A stretch of DNA of 64,000 bases from contig VZTG01007197.1 of the NCBI GenBank assembly GCA_013397845.1, positions 397,071-461,070 on the forward strand. The letters are read 5' to 3'. This DNA is from Melanocharis versteri. Lineage: Eukaryota; Chordata; Aves; Passeriformes; Melanocharitidae. How positions within the stretch are numbered: the first letter of the stretch is position 1; every line of letters begins with the position of its first letter. The position numbers and the translations under genes were made by a program. This document shows, piece after piece, positions 28,101 through 40,100 of the stretch. The notes under the pieces are model-generated. The model was not told the origin of the DNA. It saw only the letters and a program-made list of their open reading frames with translations, and did no database searches.

Positions 28101-31100
28101 AATGCTTTCCATGCTCCTAGTGCTGCCACTATTCTCCTCCTCCTCCTCCTCCTCATCACTAGACAAAACAACTAAACAGAAAATATTACATTCTCAACCA
28201 CTACATTTTTCTGTAACAGAAATTTCTTTTCAAGTAATAGCTTAAGAGTAATTTATGTAATTGTCCTGCAGTGTCAAAAAAAGTCCACGTGTATCATTAT
28301 GCTTTTACTAATGTTTAGTTGGAATCTGGTTGCAAGCACTCTCTGCCTTGTCGTTAATTTCTGATAAATAACTATACAAAAAATGGGTATCATTAATCCA
28401 ACTCTAGACAGACGTGAACTTTTCTTAGTTCAGTCATGAATTGACAGTAAGTAATACAAACTAAAAACTGACGAGAGAAATGACGACTGAAATCGTTCAA
28501 ACCAGTAGGACAACATGGTCTAATAAACTAAGCACAGAACCAGAAACATAATTTCCTTTACTTCATCATTCCTGCTTATTGGGTTTACACAGAGAAAGCA
28601 CAGAAATTAATATTTTAAAAATTATGAAATTTAAATAGATGCACAGCTCAGAAGAAAAGAGGGGGGAAAACACAAAATAAAAACCAAATACTGTCTTTCC
28701 TCTTGGGAGAATAAATGATGGAATTCTGCTAAGAATACTTCTGTTTCCAAAACCCTGAATGCAAATATTTTTAAAAAAACAAACAAATAAAGAATAGTCA
28801 CAAAATATGTCCATCTTTCTTGAAGAGTACCTCTGCATATGAAAAGGAAGTTATTGAAACTTCTGTCCCTCTTCCCCAAGAACACATACACAAAAAAATT
28901 CCACGCAACATCAGTTAAGTAAACCTGCACAAACAGGTCCTTCACTATACAATATTCTGGGTTTCCAGCTAATGGCTGTAGTCATTAAAAGGTACTTACT
29001 TGGATCATTTAGTTCAGATGGTCTTGTACTCCTCTGTCTTAAGCTTCCTGTGATTTTAGGATTTTTTGTCCCAGTTATAAGACCAACTTTGCCATTCTGT
29101 CGTAACATGGAATGTCCTACAACCTCATTACTCAGTAGAATATCCGCTGGACCTTTTCCAACAGCAGAACTATAAAACTTCTTTGTGCTGAACCCTGTAC
29201 CTGAAGATTTTTGCCCTGCTGAATTCTGATGTATTGAAGAACGTGATAAAGGTCCCACAGATTCACTTAATGTCACAGTTTGTCTGGAGACTCTTTGCAA
29301 ATCCTTTAGAGACGCACTTTCACAATGTCGGCATTTGGTCTGATTTTCATTTGCCCTCCCACAATTTGGGCAATCAGTAGAATAATCAATCTGTTCCAAA
29401 AGCTAAAGGAGAAACAAACACACAATCAGTAAATTGTCAGCAGAAAGATACAATTTCCAAATCTTGTGCTTAATTTCTGTTCAGAATGAGTCATACAATC
29501 ACTTAGGTTGGAAAAGACCTTTAGTATCATCAAGTCCAACCATTAAGGCAGAACTGTCAAGTCATCACTAAATCATATCCCCAGGTGCCACATCCACGTA
29601 TCTTTTAAATATCTCCAGGGATGGTGACTCAACCATGTCCCTGGGCATCCTCTTCCAATACTTGAAAACTCTTTTGGTGAAGGAATTTTTCATAATATCC
29701 AGTGGAGATTGACAATACTACATTAGCAATTACAGTAAGCAGGGAAAGCAAACATTAGAACACAGCTTAATTTTTTATTTCATTTAAGAAAATGAAAAAT
29801 ATTCTAAAAGGAACACATGTAATTTGTGGCAACTTTTTAAAGTGATTAATGCTGCATAATTCAGATTTTCCTTTTTGCCTTTTTTTCCAGAAGTGAAACC
29901 TTGCACACTGTTCAGACACATATATCCATCAGCAAGATGGTCCAGTTACACCGTTTCTGTAAAAACAGTTTCACTGGACAAAAATAAAGTAACCTAAGGA
30001 TTCATGGAGCATTGCTGGAGAGGATTTGAAGAAGCCTTGTAGGTCAAATTTATTTGTCCTTACAAGATATCTTCTAACAGCCTGGCAAGGCATGCAGGAA
30101 AATTCACTCCTCGAGGGAGATGAAGAAAAGGCAAAGCACATATACTGCTCTAGAGTCCTGTGTCGCAGAGAAGAAAACAGGACTTGAGGAATAGGAGTTC
30201 CCCCAGCTCTCAAGAAGAAAGCAGGGCTGCAAAGGAAAATGCATCCTATCACTGCAAAGACAGATGCCTTTTGTTTTTCTCACATTTACTAGGTCACACT
30301 TAAGTTTTGTATTACAGGTGTACAACTGGGACTTCTAAATCTAACGGATTCAATACTAACACACGAACTACAGAATGAGTACCAAAGCGAACACGGGACA
30401 TCTCCAGAGATGAAAATTTAGTGCATATTACTGTCTCCTGGAGCACTGAACTCAAATGGCATAACCACTGTACTGTGAACTACTGAAGACAACAAATATC
30501 TACACCCCACCAATAACTTCTGGAATTTCAAAACACAGCTTTCGTGATTTATACCTCCCCCCACTCCCAGGCACGAACACGCTTCCAACAGAGGACTTCC
30601 TCAGGTGTGGGAAGTCATTTCAACCCCCAAATTTAAAGATGAAAATCATACAATGAGAATATATTATTTTTACAAAATTTCTGCAATTTAACAAAGCTAC
30701 ACATACTACAGAGAAACAGAAGCAAAAAAATCCAAGTGTATAAAATATATGAGACCTTTAAAAAATCTGAGTTGTGGGATAAGATAGCAAGTGACATGAA
30801 AACCAGTGTTGTGCCTCAGTGCTGTTACAGGATGCAGTTCTTAGAAAGATACGGCTTATCACATTGAAGAATTTCAATCAGACATTAAAATATTTGAGAG
30901 AAAGCACCAAGAGTACTTGGAAGATCTTAAGTATAGAGTAATTGCACCCCTCTACTTCAACCACATGCCAAAAATTTTAAACCAGTTTCCTTATTAACAC
31001 CATATTAATTAACTAAATAAGCAATGGAAATGCCAAAGAGCAGTACCAGGTGTTTCAAACAAAACTAAGTATATAAAAAAAATCATAGATCTATAATTTT

Positions 31101-34100
31101 TTTTTTTTTTTAACCAAGCTCTCCTTACAGAATTTTTGCTTTGATAGCCGAACAGTGTGACCTGTATGTGGGCATTGTGAAACTTCCACAATAGCCTGGG
31201 AAGTTGATAAAAAATGCAGAGAGCCTTACAGCAATTTCCAAAGTATCTTACATCTGATATTCAAACATGCTCCTGACAGAAACATCCTGGTTGGTTGCAT
31301 CTAGATCAGAGAATGCCATTTGGATACCTAAGGAGCTACTCTCACTGAAAAAGTGAGCATCTTAATGAAAAGTACTTGCACCTTTGCAGTACTTTTATCT
31401 TTACTGTCTTGAGTACAGAAAATCATGACACTAAAAGAACCAACCAACCAACCAANTCAACCCCCAAATTTAAAGATGAAAATCATACAATGAGAATATA
31501 TTATTTTTACAAAATTTCTGCAATTTAACAAAGCTACACATACTACAGAGAAACAGAAGCAAAAAAATCCAAGTGTATAAAATATATGAGACCTTTAAAA
31601 AATCTGAGTTGTGGGATAAGATAGCAAGTGACATGAAAACCAGTGTTGTGCCTCAGTGCTGTTACAGGATGCAGTTCTTAGAAAGATACGGCTTATCACA
31701 TTGAAGAATTTCAATCAGACATTAAAATACTCGAGAGAAAGCACCAAGAGTACTTGGAAGATCTTAAGTATAGAGTAATTGCACCCCTCTACTTCAACCA
31801 CATGCCAAAAATTTTAAACCAGTTTCCTTATTAACACCATATTAATTAACTAAATAAGCAATGGAAATGCCAAAGAGCAGTACCAGGTGTTTCAAACAAA
31901 ACTATATAAAAAAATCATAGATCAAAAATTTTTAATTTTTTTTAACCAAGCTCTCCTTGCAGAATTTTTGCTTTGATAGCCAAACAGTGTGACCTATATG
32001 TGGGCATTGTGAAACTTTCACAATAGCCTGGGAAGTTGATAAAAAATGCAGAGAGCCTTACAGCAATTTCCAAAGTATCTTACATCTGATATTCAAACAT
32101 GCTCCTGACAGAAACATCCTGGTTGGTTGCATCTAGATCAGAGAATGCCATTTGGATACCTAAGGAGCTACTCTCACTGAAAAAGTGAGCATCTTAATGA
32201 AAAGTACTTGCACCTTTGCAGTACTTTTATCTTTACTGTCTTGAGTACAGAAAATCATGACACTAAAAGAACCAACCAACCAACCAAACATCAAAGAGCA
32301 AAGTATTGTTCCTCTATTTCAGCAAATTAAAATTATCAATCTCTGGTTTACCAATCAGCCATTCAATTAAATCACAAATTCTTTTTCTTTTCAGTGCAGC
32401 TTCTGTCTGTTCAAATCAGAAAAGAAGCATTTCACAGCTAGTAGCAATATTAGCACTTAAATATCACTGTAACTTTTTTAAAATTATATAAATGTTTTCC
32501 AACTCAAAGCATTTTTAAAACATCAACCTATTTTACTCCTGAATGTCTGTTTTTAAAATATGCAACAACTTTCAGAGTTCAACAAGAGTTTACATATTTT
32601 TAAAATATAACCCACCTTTGACTGAGTTAAGCATTTTTTTGCAGAAGATAGACTCAAGTCAGATTGATAAGAATTGCAATGACCTTTCTGTCGCACTTTT
32701 CTCTTAATGTCAGATTCTGATTCTGACTCATCTGTATTCTCCATTACACTGTCTAGGAGAGAAAAGACACAAATACATTAACAAGAAATGTCCACTCATA
32801 TACTGCTATAATTATGATCAACCTACATCTTTACATACACTACCTTGAACTAAACATAAACACATTTTTAAACCTCAAAAAAAACTACACTGCTTCAAAT
32901 GTCTCATGATTTGTTGTATGAATAATAAAAAAAACCACTCCCCAAAGTAACTTCAAATATGTTATTTTACTAGTACTATTGCAGGGTCTCTCACTGACAA
33001 TTTTTATCTTGTATCTTTGCAAGAGGCTTTGGATTGGCAAATCTATACTAACTTCACTGCAAATCAAGTGGAGGGTCTCCGGCCAAAAATAGGAGGGGAT
33101 GCTAGATTATGCTGATGAAAATCTTTACTACAGAACTACTGGTGAATGCATTTAGAATAATTGGAAATGTTCTGTGTAATTAGGATTTCATATAATCATC
33201 AAGATTGGAAGAGACTTTCAAGATCATCTAGTCCAACTATTAACCTGGCACCCCCATAATCACCTCTCAACCATATCCCCAAATGCCACATCCAGAAGCC
33301 TTTTGAACACTTCCAGAGATGGTGACCCTGTCACCACCACAGGCAACTTATTCCAGTGCCTGAACACTCTTTCAGTGAAAATATTTTTTCTACTTTCTAA
33401 TCTGAACCTCTCCTGGCACAACATGAGGCTTTTACCTCTCGTCCTTCTACCTAAGACATGGCAGAAGAGACTGACCCCCACCTGGTTACAACATGTTTTC
33501 AGGTAGTTCTAGAGAGCAATAAGGTCTCCCCTGAGTCTCCTTTTCTCCAGGCTAAATGCCTCCAGCTCCTTCAGCTGCTCATTATAAGACTTGCGCTCCA
33601 GGCCCTTCAACAGATCCACTGCCCTTCTCTGGACACGCTCATGTCCTTTCCGAACTGAGGGGCCCAACACTGGGCACAGCACTCAAGGTGTGGCCTCACC
33701 AGTGCTGAGTACAGAGGGACAATCACTGCCCCTGGTTCTGTTGGCCATGCTGTTCTTGATACAGGCCAGGATGCCACTGGCCTTTTTGGCTACCTGGGAA
33801 CACTGCCAAGTGCCAAGCAGCAGATTTACTCCTTCAGATTTACTCCTTCAGATTTACTCCTTCAACACAAGACACAGTAGTAGTGAGCTGCAGTCATATC
33901 CTGTTTTATACTGGGACATTCATTTAAATACTCTAAGAGTATAGGAACACAGAAACCTATGAATTAAATCTCACTCTGTGCATTTTAAGAAGTGGAATGT
34001 GTTGTACAAGAGCGCCTTAACTGGTTTCATGCAAAAGTGCTATTTATATTCCTTTAATTGCAGCGTCCATATTGGAACATTTTTTAAGACTGTATTTTTT

Positions 34101-37100
34101 TTTAATAGAGATGAACACATTTCAATATACATACTGATAGTCTAACAAACATCCCACTATGAGAAGATATTTCAAAACTAAAGAATGGCTCATTTTCAAA
34201 TAAGAATTAATAATAGGTGGGTTTTTTTCCTAAGTTAACTTACTTTAGAGTAGTACTGCTGAAGATCTACTTAATGTTAACTTAAAATGGCGCAGCAGAA
34301 CAACTTGCCAGTGCAGGTGACTATGCAGCCGAATACCAGGTTTACAGACTGTATCTATACTAACAAAGCTTAACAAAACACAGGGTATTTTCTTTTCCAA
34401 TTTCACAATTTCCACACCTCAAACCAAAATATATTTGTGCTACTGCACCTCCATCAGTGCTCCCTAACAATGTAAGATCCTGTTCCAGCTGAGGTACAGA
34501 GCTGACGCTGGTTCTTTTATTAACTCCCTCAGTGTATGAATATGCTTCATATCAAGCGCTGGTTACTACATCGCATTTTACTTGTACTAACACTGCTACA
34601 GAAGTTCCTCATCAATAATTCACAAACAAGCTGGGTGTTTGGGCTCAGACTAGTTAACTCCACAGATCTGTTCCATCTCCAACTTTATGATTCTAAATTT
34701 TCCCTATTTCTGCTGTTTTTAAAATAACTGAAGCCTTATTCAAAATTATTACATGACTGAACTAGTTGCAGAAATCTGTCAAGAAGGGCAAAATTGTCCC
34801 TTCAGGCACAAACTTGTACAAAACTAGAGTAACATGATCTAAGGCTGTAATATATACAAAAGGTTATATAAGATTTGGCAACACACCTGCCCAAATCCGG
34901 TATTAAAAAAATTATTCTGTTTAGAAGAAATAACTGAAGATAACTTACCCGCTCCTTGAGATCGTGGTAATCTAATGTGGTCTGCCTCTACTTTCTGAAG
35001 CTGAGGTGGGTATTCTTTTCTGGAAAATGAATTAGATGTATGGTTGCTCTTTTAACAGACACCACTATAATTTAATCACAATTATACACGAACAAAACAA
35101 ACCTGAAATATATCTGAAAGATACAAACTTCTCCTATTACATGCTATTTGTACACATAAAAAAGTATTACCAGAAGGATAGAAACAGCCACAGTAAATGT
35201 CTTGGAAGTGTTTCTGATCTAAATCTCCTCTATAATAATCAATAGTTCTGGAGTCTGTCACTTTCAGACACAAGTCTCCAAATACTGAAGCCTGCATCTT
35301 CTCCTCCTCATCCATGGAATACAAGACAGATACTTTTAAAAGCCAAGAACAGAAACAACTATTATTTTAATATTAAAATAGATTCCACAAGTTCCACAAC
35401 TTAAAAAACAGGAAGAGAAGATTCAAAACAGAGGAAAGAGATCTGATGTCAAAAATTGTTGTGGCCAAAAACCAGAAAGAACAACAGCAGACATGGTTCA
35501 TATATATTTGTTTTTAAAATATAGTAGACAAGTTACTGGATAATAAGTCTTTTGTTGGTATAACTTGCCTAATACAGATATCACATATTTTTGTGCAAAT
35601 TAATGTAACATACGGCATTATAGCAAGATTTGAGCTTCCTGAAAGATGTTTTCAGTTCACACACATGCGTGTCAAACCATGCTAATACCAAATTAAGATT
35701 CCTGAAGGTCAGTGTATGTGGGTTACTGCTTGCAGCACTTTTCTTTCTCAGTGCTTACTCAGCCCTGCAGCTATAGATTACTGTTCTTGTCATAACACAG
35801 GATGGCACACATCCGAAGCACAGGAGGCCTTGCCAAGAAATTCATCAGAAACTGGTTTTACTGGAAAGCTAAGCACTGGGCTGCAAATGGGTCACACACG
35901 TCCCATAATGCTACCTCTGATCACAAGGACATTAATCAACAGCAAGGGGGCAAAGCAAACAGCTGTAGGTAGTAATATCTCCACTACTGGCTATATTTTG
36001 AGGACCTACCTCACAAAAATCTGGCTATGGCTGAAGAAGACTTTAGCTCTAGGTATAAGATTTTATTTCTTTCAGCACAGCATTTCCTAATCCACCAATT
36101 TATAAAACCTATGAATTTTCTGCATTTCTAGGTAGTATTATTAACTAACATATTTGGAACAAGGTTAATCTACTATGCCCTTTGGGATACTTCTTACCTA
36201 ATTACCAAACACATCTGACTGTGTTGATGGGCTGCAGCTTTAAAGAAAATTCTGGCAGAAAGAAGGACTGAGAAACAAACATGGCTACACAGAATGTAGG
36301 GATGTCATAGTACTTTATCACAACTGCCGGCAAACATACCACAGATGACAGATTAGGTAATTTATTTGGTACTGATTGTGTCAAATGTGTTTCTGAAACA
36401 ATCCTGCTCCCCCAGAAGTTTTTTTAACACCTGCACACACAAAAACTGAACCAAAATTGGAAACTCAGTATGAATATTTATTCATAAATTAAACACATGA
36501 TTATTTTCGGATCATTTTCCTTAAAAATTCAAATCACGTGGAATTACTTTAAGGCAGAATTAGTGGAAATAAAAGGCAGAGCTCAAACTCGTCATTATGT
36601 GATGAGAAGCTAAACTAACAAAACCAATGCTCATGACATTCTAGAGGGAAAAAAAAACTGTAACATCATTTTAGATTTGAAATATATAAATGTTGCAGTA
36701 AGGATGCACAAGCTGTTGTCTCACATGTCAAAATTATTTTCCACTAGTATTTCATAACAGTAAGTCTTGTTTTGAACAACTATATCTAGAAAAATCATTT
36801 TCTATAAGATGTCTAAAATATATAATACTTAAATGATATTTAAGTGAAACAATATTGAAACTATCTGTCAGTTAATTGAAACCAAACAATAAAGCAAATG
36901 ATATGGCAGATTTAGAGTACTAAAATTTCTTTGAAAATGCAGTTGACAGTTCAAGGTCTCTGGACATTTCTAAGTTACAATTTTTCTTCTAAGAATCCCT
37001 CATTTGTATTACATTTTTAATATGCAAAATATCTTTATATTTTTAAGATGATTAACTCATTATTTATCATATAAGGCTAAACAATCCTTTTACAATGAAT

Positions 37101-40100
37101 CAGAATACACTAGCATTAACTACCCCCATCTCAATTCTATGTTAGTAGCATAGACTCATATTGATACCTATTAAACAGCCAAACACTTGCAAGAATACAG
37201 AAGAGGTAGCAAAAACATTTCTATCCTTCTTCTTCCACAATACAGAATTGTTATTCATACACTCACAATGAACCAGTAACACCCAAACCCAAGTCACAAA
37301 AACCAGCTCCAAGACAGCTGAGGCTTGCCAACACGTTTTAGTGTGGTTAGCTATTCAAGGTCAGCCTTGAAGTTGCTTCGAATTAGAAAGAAAAGTGAAG
37401 ACAACTTTAAAGACTATCTAATTTTAGATTTCAACTAAGAAAAAAAAAAAATACAGCCTTCTTGGAGACAGTGACAGCCCCTCCACATGAGGGCAGCAAC
37501 TTTAGGCACCTTCTACTACTTCCTTTCCTGAAAAACCCACAAGGAGAAAGGGAGAGCACACCACTATGAAGTTTTTACAGACTAGAAAACAAATCTGCCC
37601 TTCTGAGCGAAGTGTTTGTTGCTGCCTGAACAGCTGCAGATCCACTAATACCTTCTCCTGTAAAATACTTAGCACACTGAGCCATTTAATTGTGAGTGAG
37701 TGCAGAAACAGAACGGAAACTGTGGTTGTTTTTTTAAATCAAACATTACACCTACCTTTAAAAGGACTATTTGGAAAAGAAAAAAAAAGCTTAGAACAGA
37801 TTTAAAAACATACAGCACTTCAAAACAAATGCCTTCTTGCTGCTAAACCCTACCCAAAACTAAGCCTCCCATTTCCATGGGAATAACTGAGGGATCAAAC
37901 AGCTGAACTGATCAAGATACAAGATTATATATCTATACTGTGTCTAACAGTTAAAAAAAGAACAATGCTCAGAGGTGAAACCATTTTAGGCATCTTGTTT
38001 ATCTTCTAGATTATAGGCACTTTTAATAACTTTAGGTACAAAGGAAGCAGACAAGTATTTGTTAAAAAGCAATCTCAAGAAGTCATAAAGCATCGAACAG
38101 CAAAACATTAAATTACAGTAGCAAGAAAGATCAAGCTTTTTCTGCAACACACAGGATTGAAATACTGAGGCAGTCTGGACTGTGCAGCGTCATGAACTTC
38201 TGACATATCTTAACAGCTAAATGCTACAAATATTCTTGAGTAAGTATGTTTTGCCCAGACAGAAGGGTGTCACTGATTTCGTATTTTCAGCAATATTCAT
38301 TATTACTTTTATATTCTCTTGCTGATGGAATTGGACTTTAGTATAATCTTCACATCAGCCTGGTAGACAGACCTTTATGAAACTCTCCAGCCAAAGTGAC
38401 ATTTTCACTTAAAATTTCTTCTCTGGGAAAACAAAAAAAAGAGAAGTGGGGGCGGGGGGAATAAGGGGAAGGGGCAGGCCCACAATTTCTGGCTATGCCA
38501 GAAAACAAATAAACATAAAGAAACATCTGGATCTGGGAATCTGGGAGACAGTGCTACCTACGATTTGGTACAATTGTACCAAAAAGGCTGCAGCAACTCC
38601 TAATTTTGCTGAGGTGCAGGCTTACACAAGAGCTGTGTTTAATGCAAAGAGCCTGGCTCTTTGAGAGGCCGCCTTATTCAGCCTTTCCTCTGCTTCTGTA
38701 TGCACTATTTGGAGACGTATCACTGCAGGCAGGCTGTTGGTTTCTACATCATTACACAAAAAGAGAGTAAAGCACAATAAGATTGAAGCACAAAGCTGCT
38801 GAGGTGAGATTTACCTTCAGCGTGTGTTAGAGGAAGAGCAGAGTACAAAAGCCAAAGGCTGAAAAGAGAAGCAGCAGCACAGGGAATAGGGTTTTCAGAA
38901 CACAGGTCAGCAACCCCATTTGGCCCAGAAAGTCAGGAGCTGCTGCTGCACTTATCATGACAGTAATGATTAAAGCTAAATTTAGCAGCTCCTGCCTACA
39001 TCATCTTCCCCTGCTAGGACAACAACAAAAAGCAGGCAAAGAAAAAGGAACATATCCAGTAGTACTGGATGAAGAAGCAGCAGGTGTCCCCGTGAGAAAA
39101 TTAAGATCACACCAGCATGGAACTCAAACCTTTTCTTCTATGCCATACAGTGACACTAACTGGCTAGTGAATATCTATTTGATAGGTCTTTTAAGAAATA
39201 ACAAAAGGCAGCAAAACAGAAAGGCTTGATTTTACTTTTGCATTTGAAATACATCTAGAAAATCCTGAATTTACAAAGAATTCTGCTATTTACATCATTA
39301 TTAAACATTATATAGACTTTTTAAACTATTCAACCTTGTATCAAGCTCATACTGCCAAAAGTCACCTATACATACAGGATACTTAAAAAAACTCAATGAA
39401 TTCATTACTCTCAAGAAAGCATTTCCACTAACATATAAATTTAAGCTATATATGAAGAAAAATAAATGTACGGTGTTCATACTGCTAACAAAATATTAAC
39501 AGCAGTAAACCAGATGCAAAACAAGTGAGAAATGAGCCTGAAATGAGCAATGAAAAACCAGAGTGTCAGGTTTTGCTATACATTTTCTGTTAACTGCTTT
39601 AACATACACACTTCATGAACAAAATATACACAATAATGCAATAAAACCCTTTAATGCTATTCGAACCAAGCCAAGATGATAGAGTTAAAAAGCTGTTAAA
39701 CAGCCTACTAAGAGCTTCAGAATCATCTTACTAAGATGCTTCAGAACCATTCTATTACATAAAGTTCGCTGCTCTACAAAAAGAATTACTACTGAATTCT
39801 TAAAATACAGAGAATATTCATGCCATTTTGCATTGGATATATAAATAAATTTCCAGGGGAAAATTATCCAAAATTCACAGTAACACAGCATTACTTAGAG
39901 ATGGATGCAAAGGTCCTTTTTCAATAAAAGAGAGTAGGTGAACCATAAAAACAGAACTAAAACCAATCAACCCCTATCACATATGAGCAGAAATGACTGA
40001 CTGGATTGAATATTCTTTAACTAGCATTAATACAGCACTCAATCAGTTAATTTTCTTAATGCTCATTGCCATGCTCATTTGATTAACAGTAAGCTTACCT

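Larger units (their letters stand above)
29403..32615 (-). other. SENP6 intron 8
   Basis: 3.2 kb as printed. It includes a CR1 fragment near the exon 9 end and two near-identical 0.83-kb copies separated by a single N (30620-32287), so the true intron may be about 0.83 kb shorter. Nothing else recognised. Confidence 0.75.
32753..34948 (-). other. SENP6 intron 7
   Basis: 2.2 kb. About 0.63 kb (33187-33815) is a CR1 insertion and is followed by a 14-bp triplet repeat. The rest is unremarkable. Confidence 0.75.

Noticed and set aside
33260..33481. 73-codon minus-strand frame ([17 protein letters not shown])
   Set aside because: Real coding ancestry but it is the end of CR1 pol, not a host gene; listed as a mobile element.
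35082..35324. Protein-like 80-codon minus-strand frame just upstream of SENP6 exon 7
   Set aside because: Acceptor-like (gatgcag, gcttcag) and donor-like (ttctg|gtaata) sites exist, but with the phase required between exons 6 and 7 both resulting exons hit a stop. No family match.
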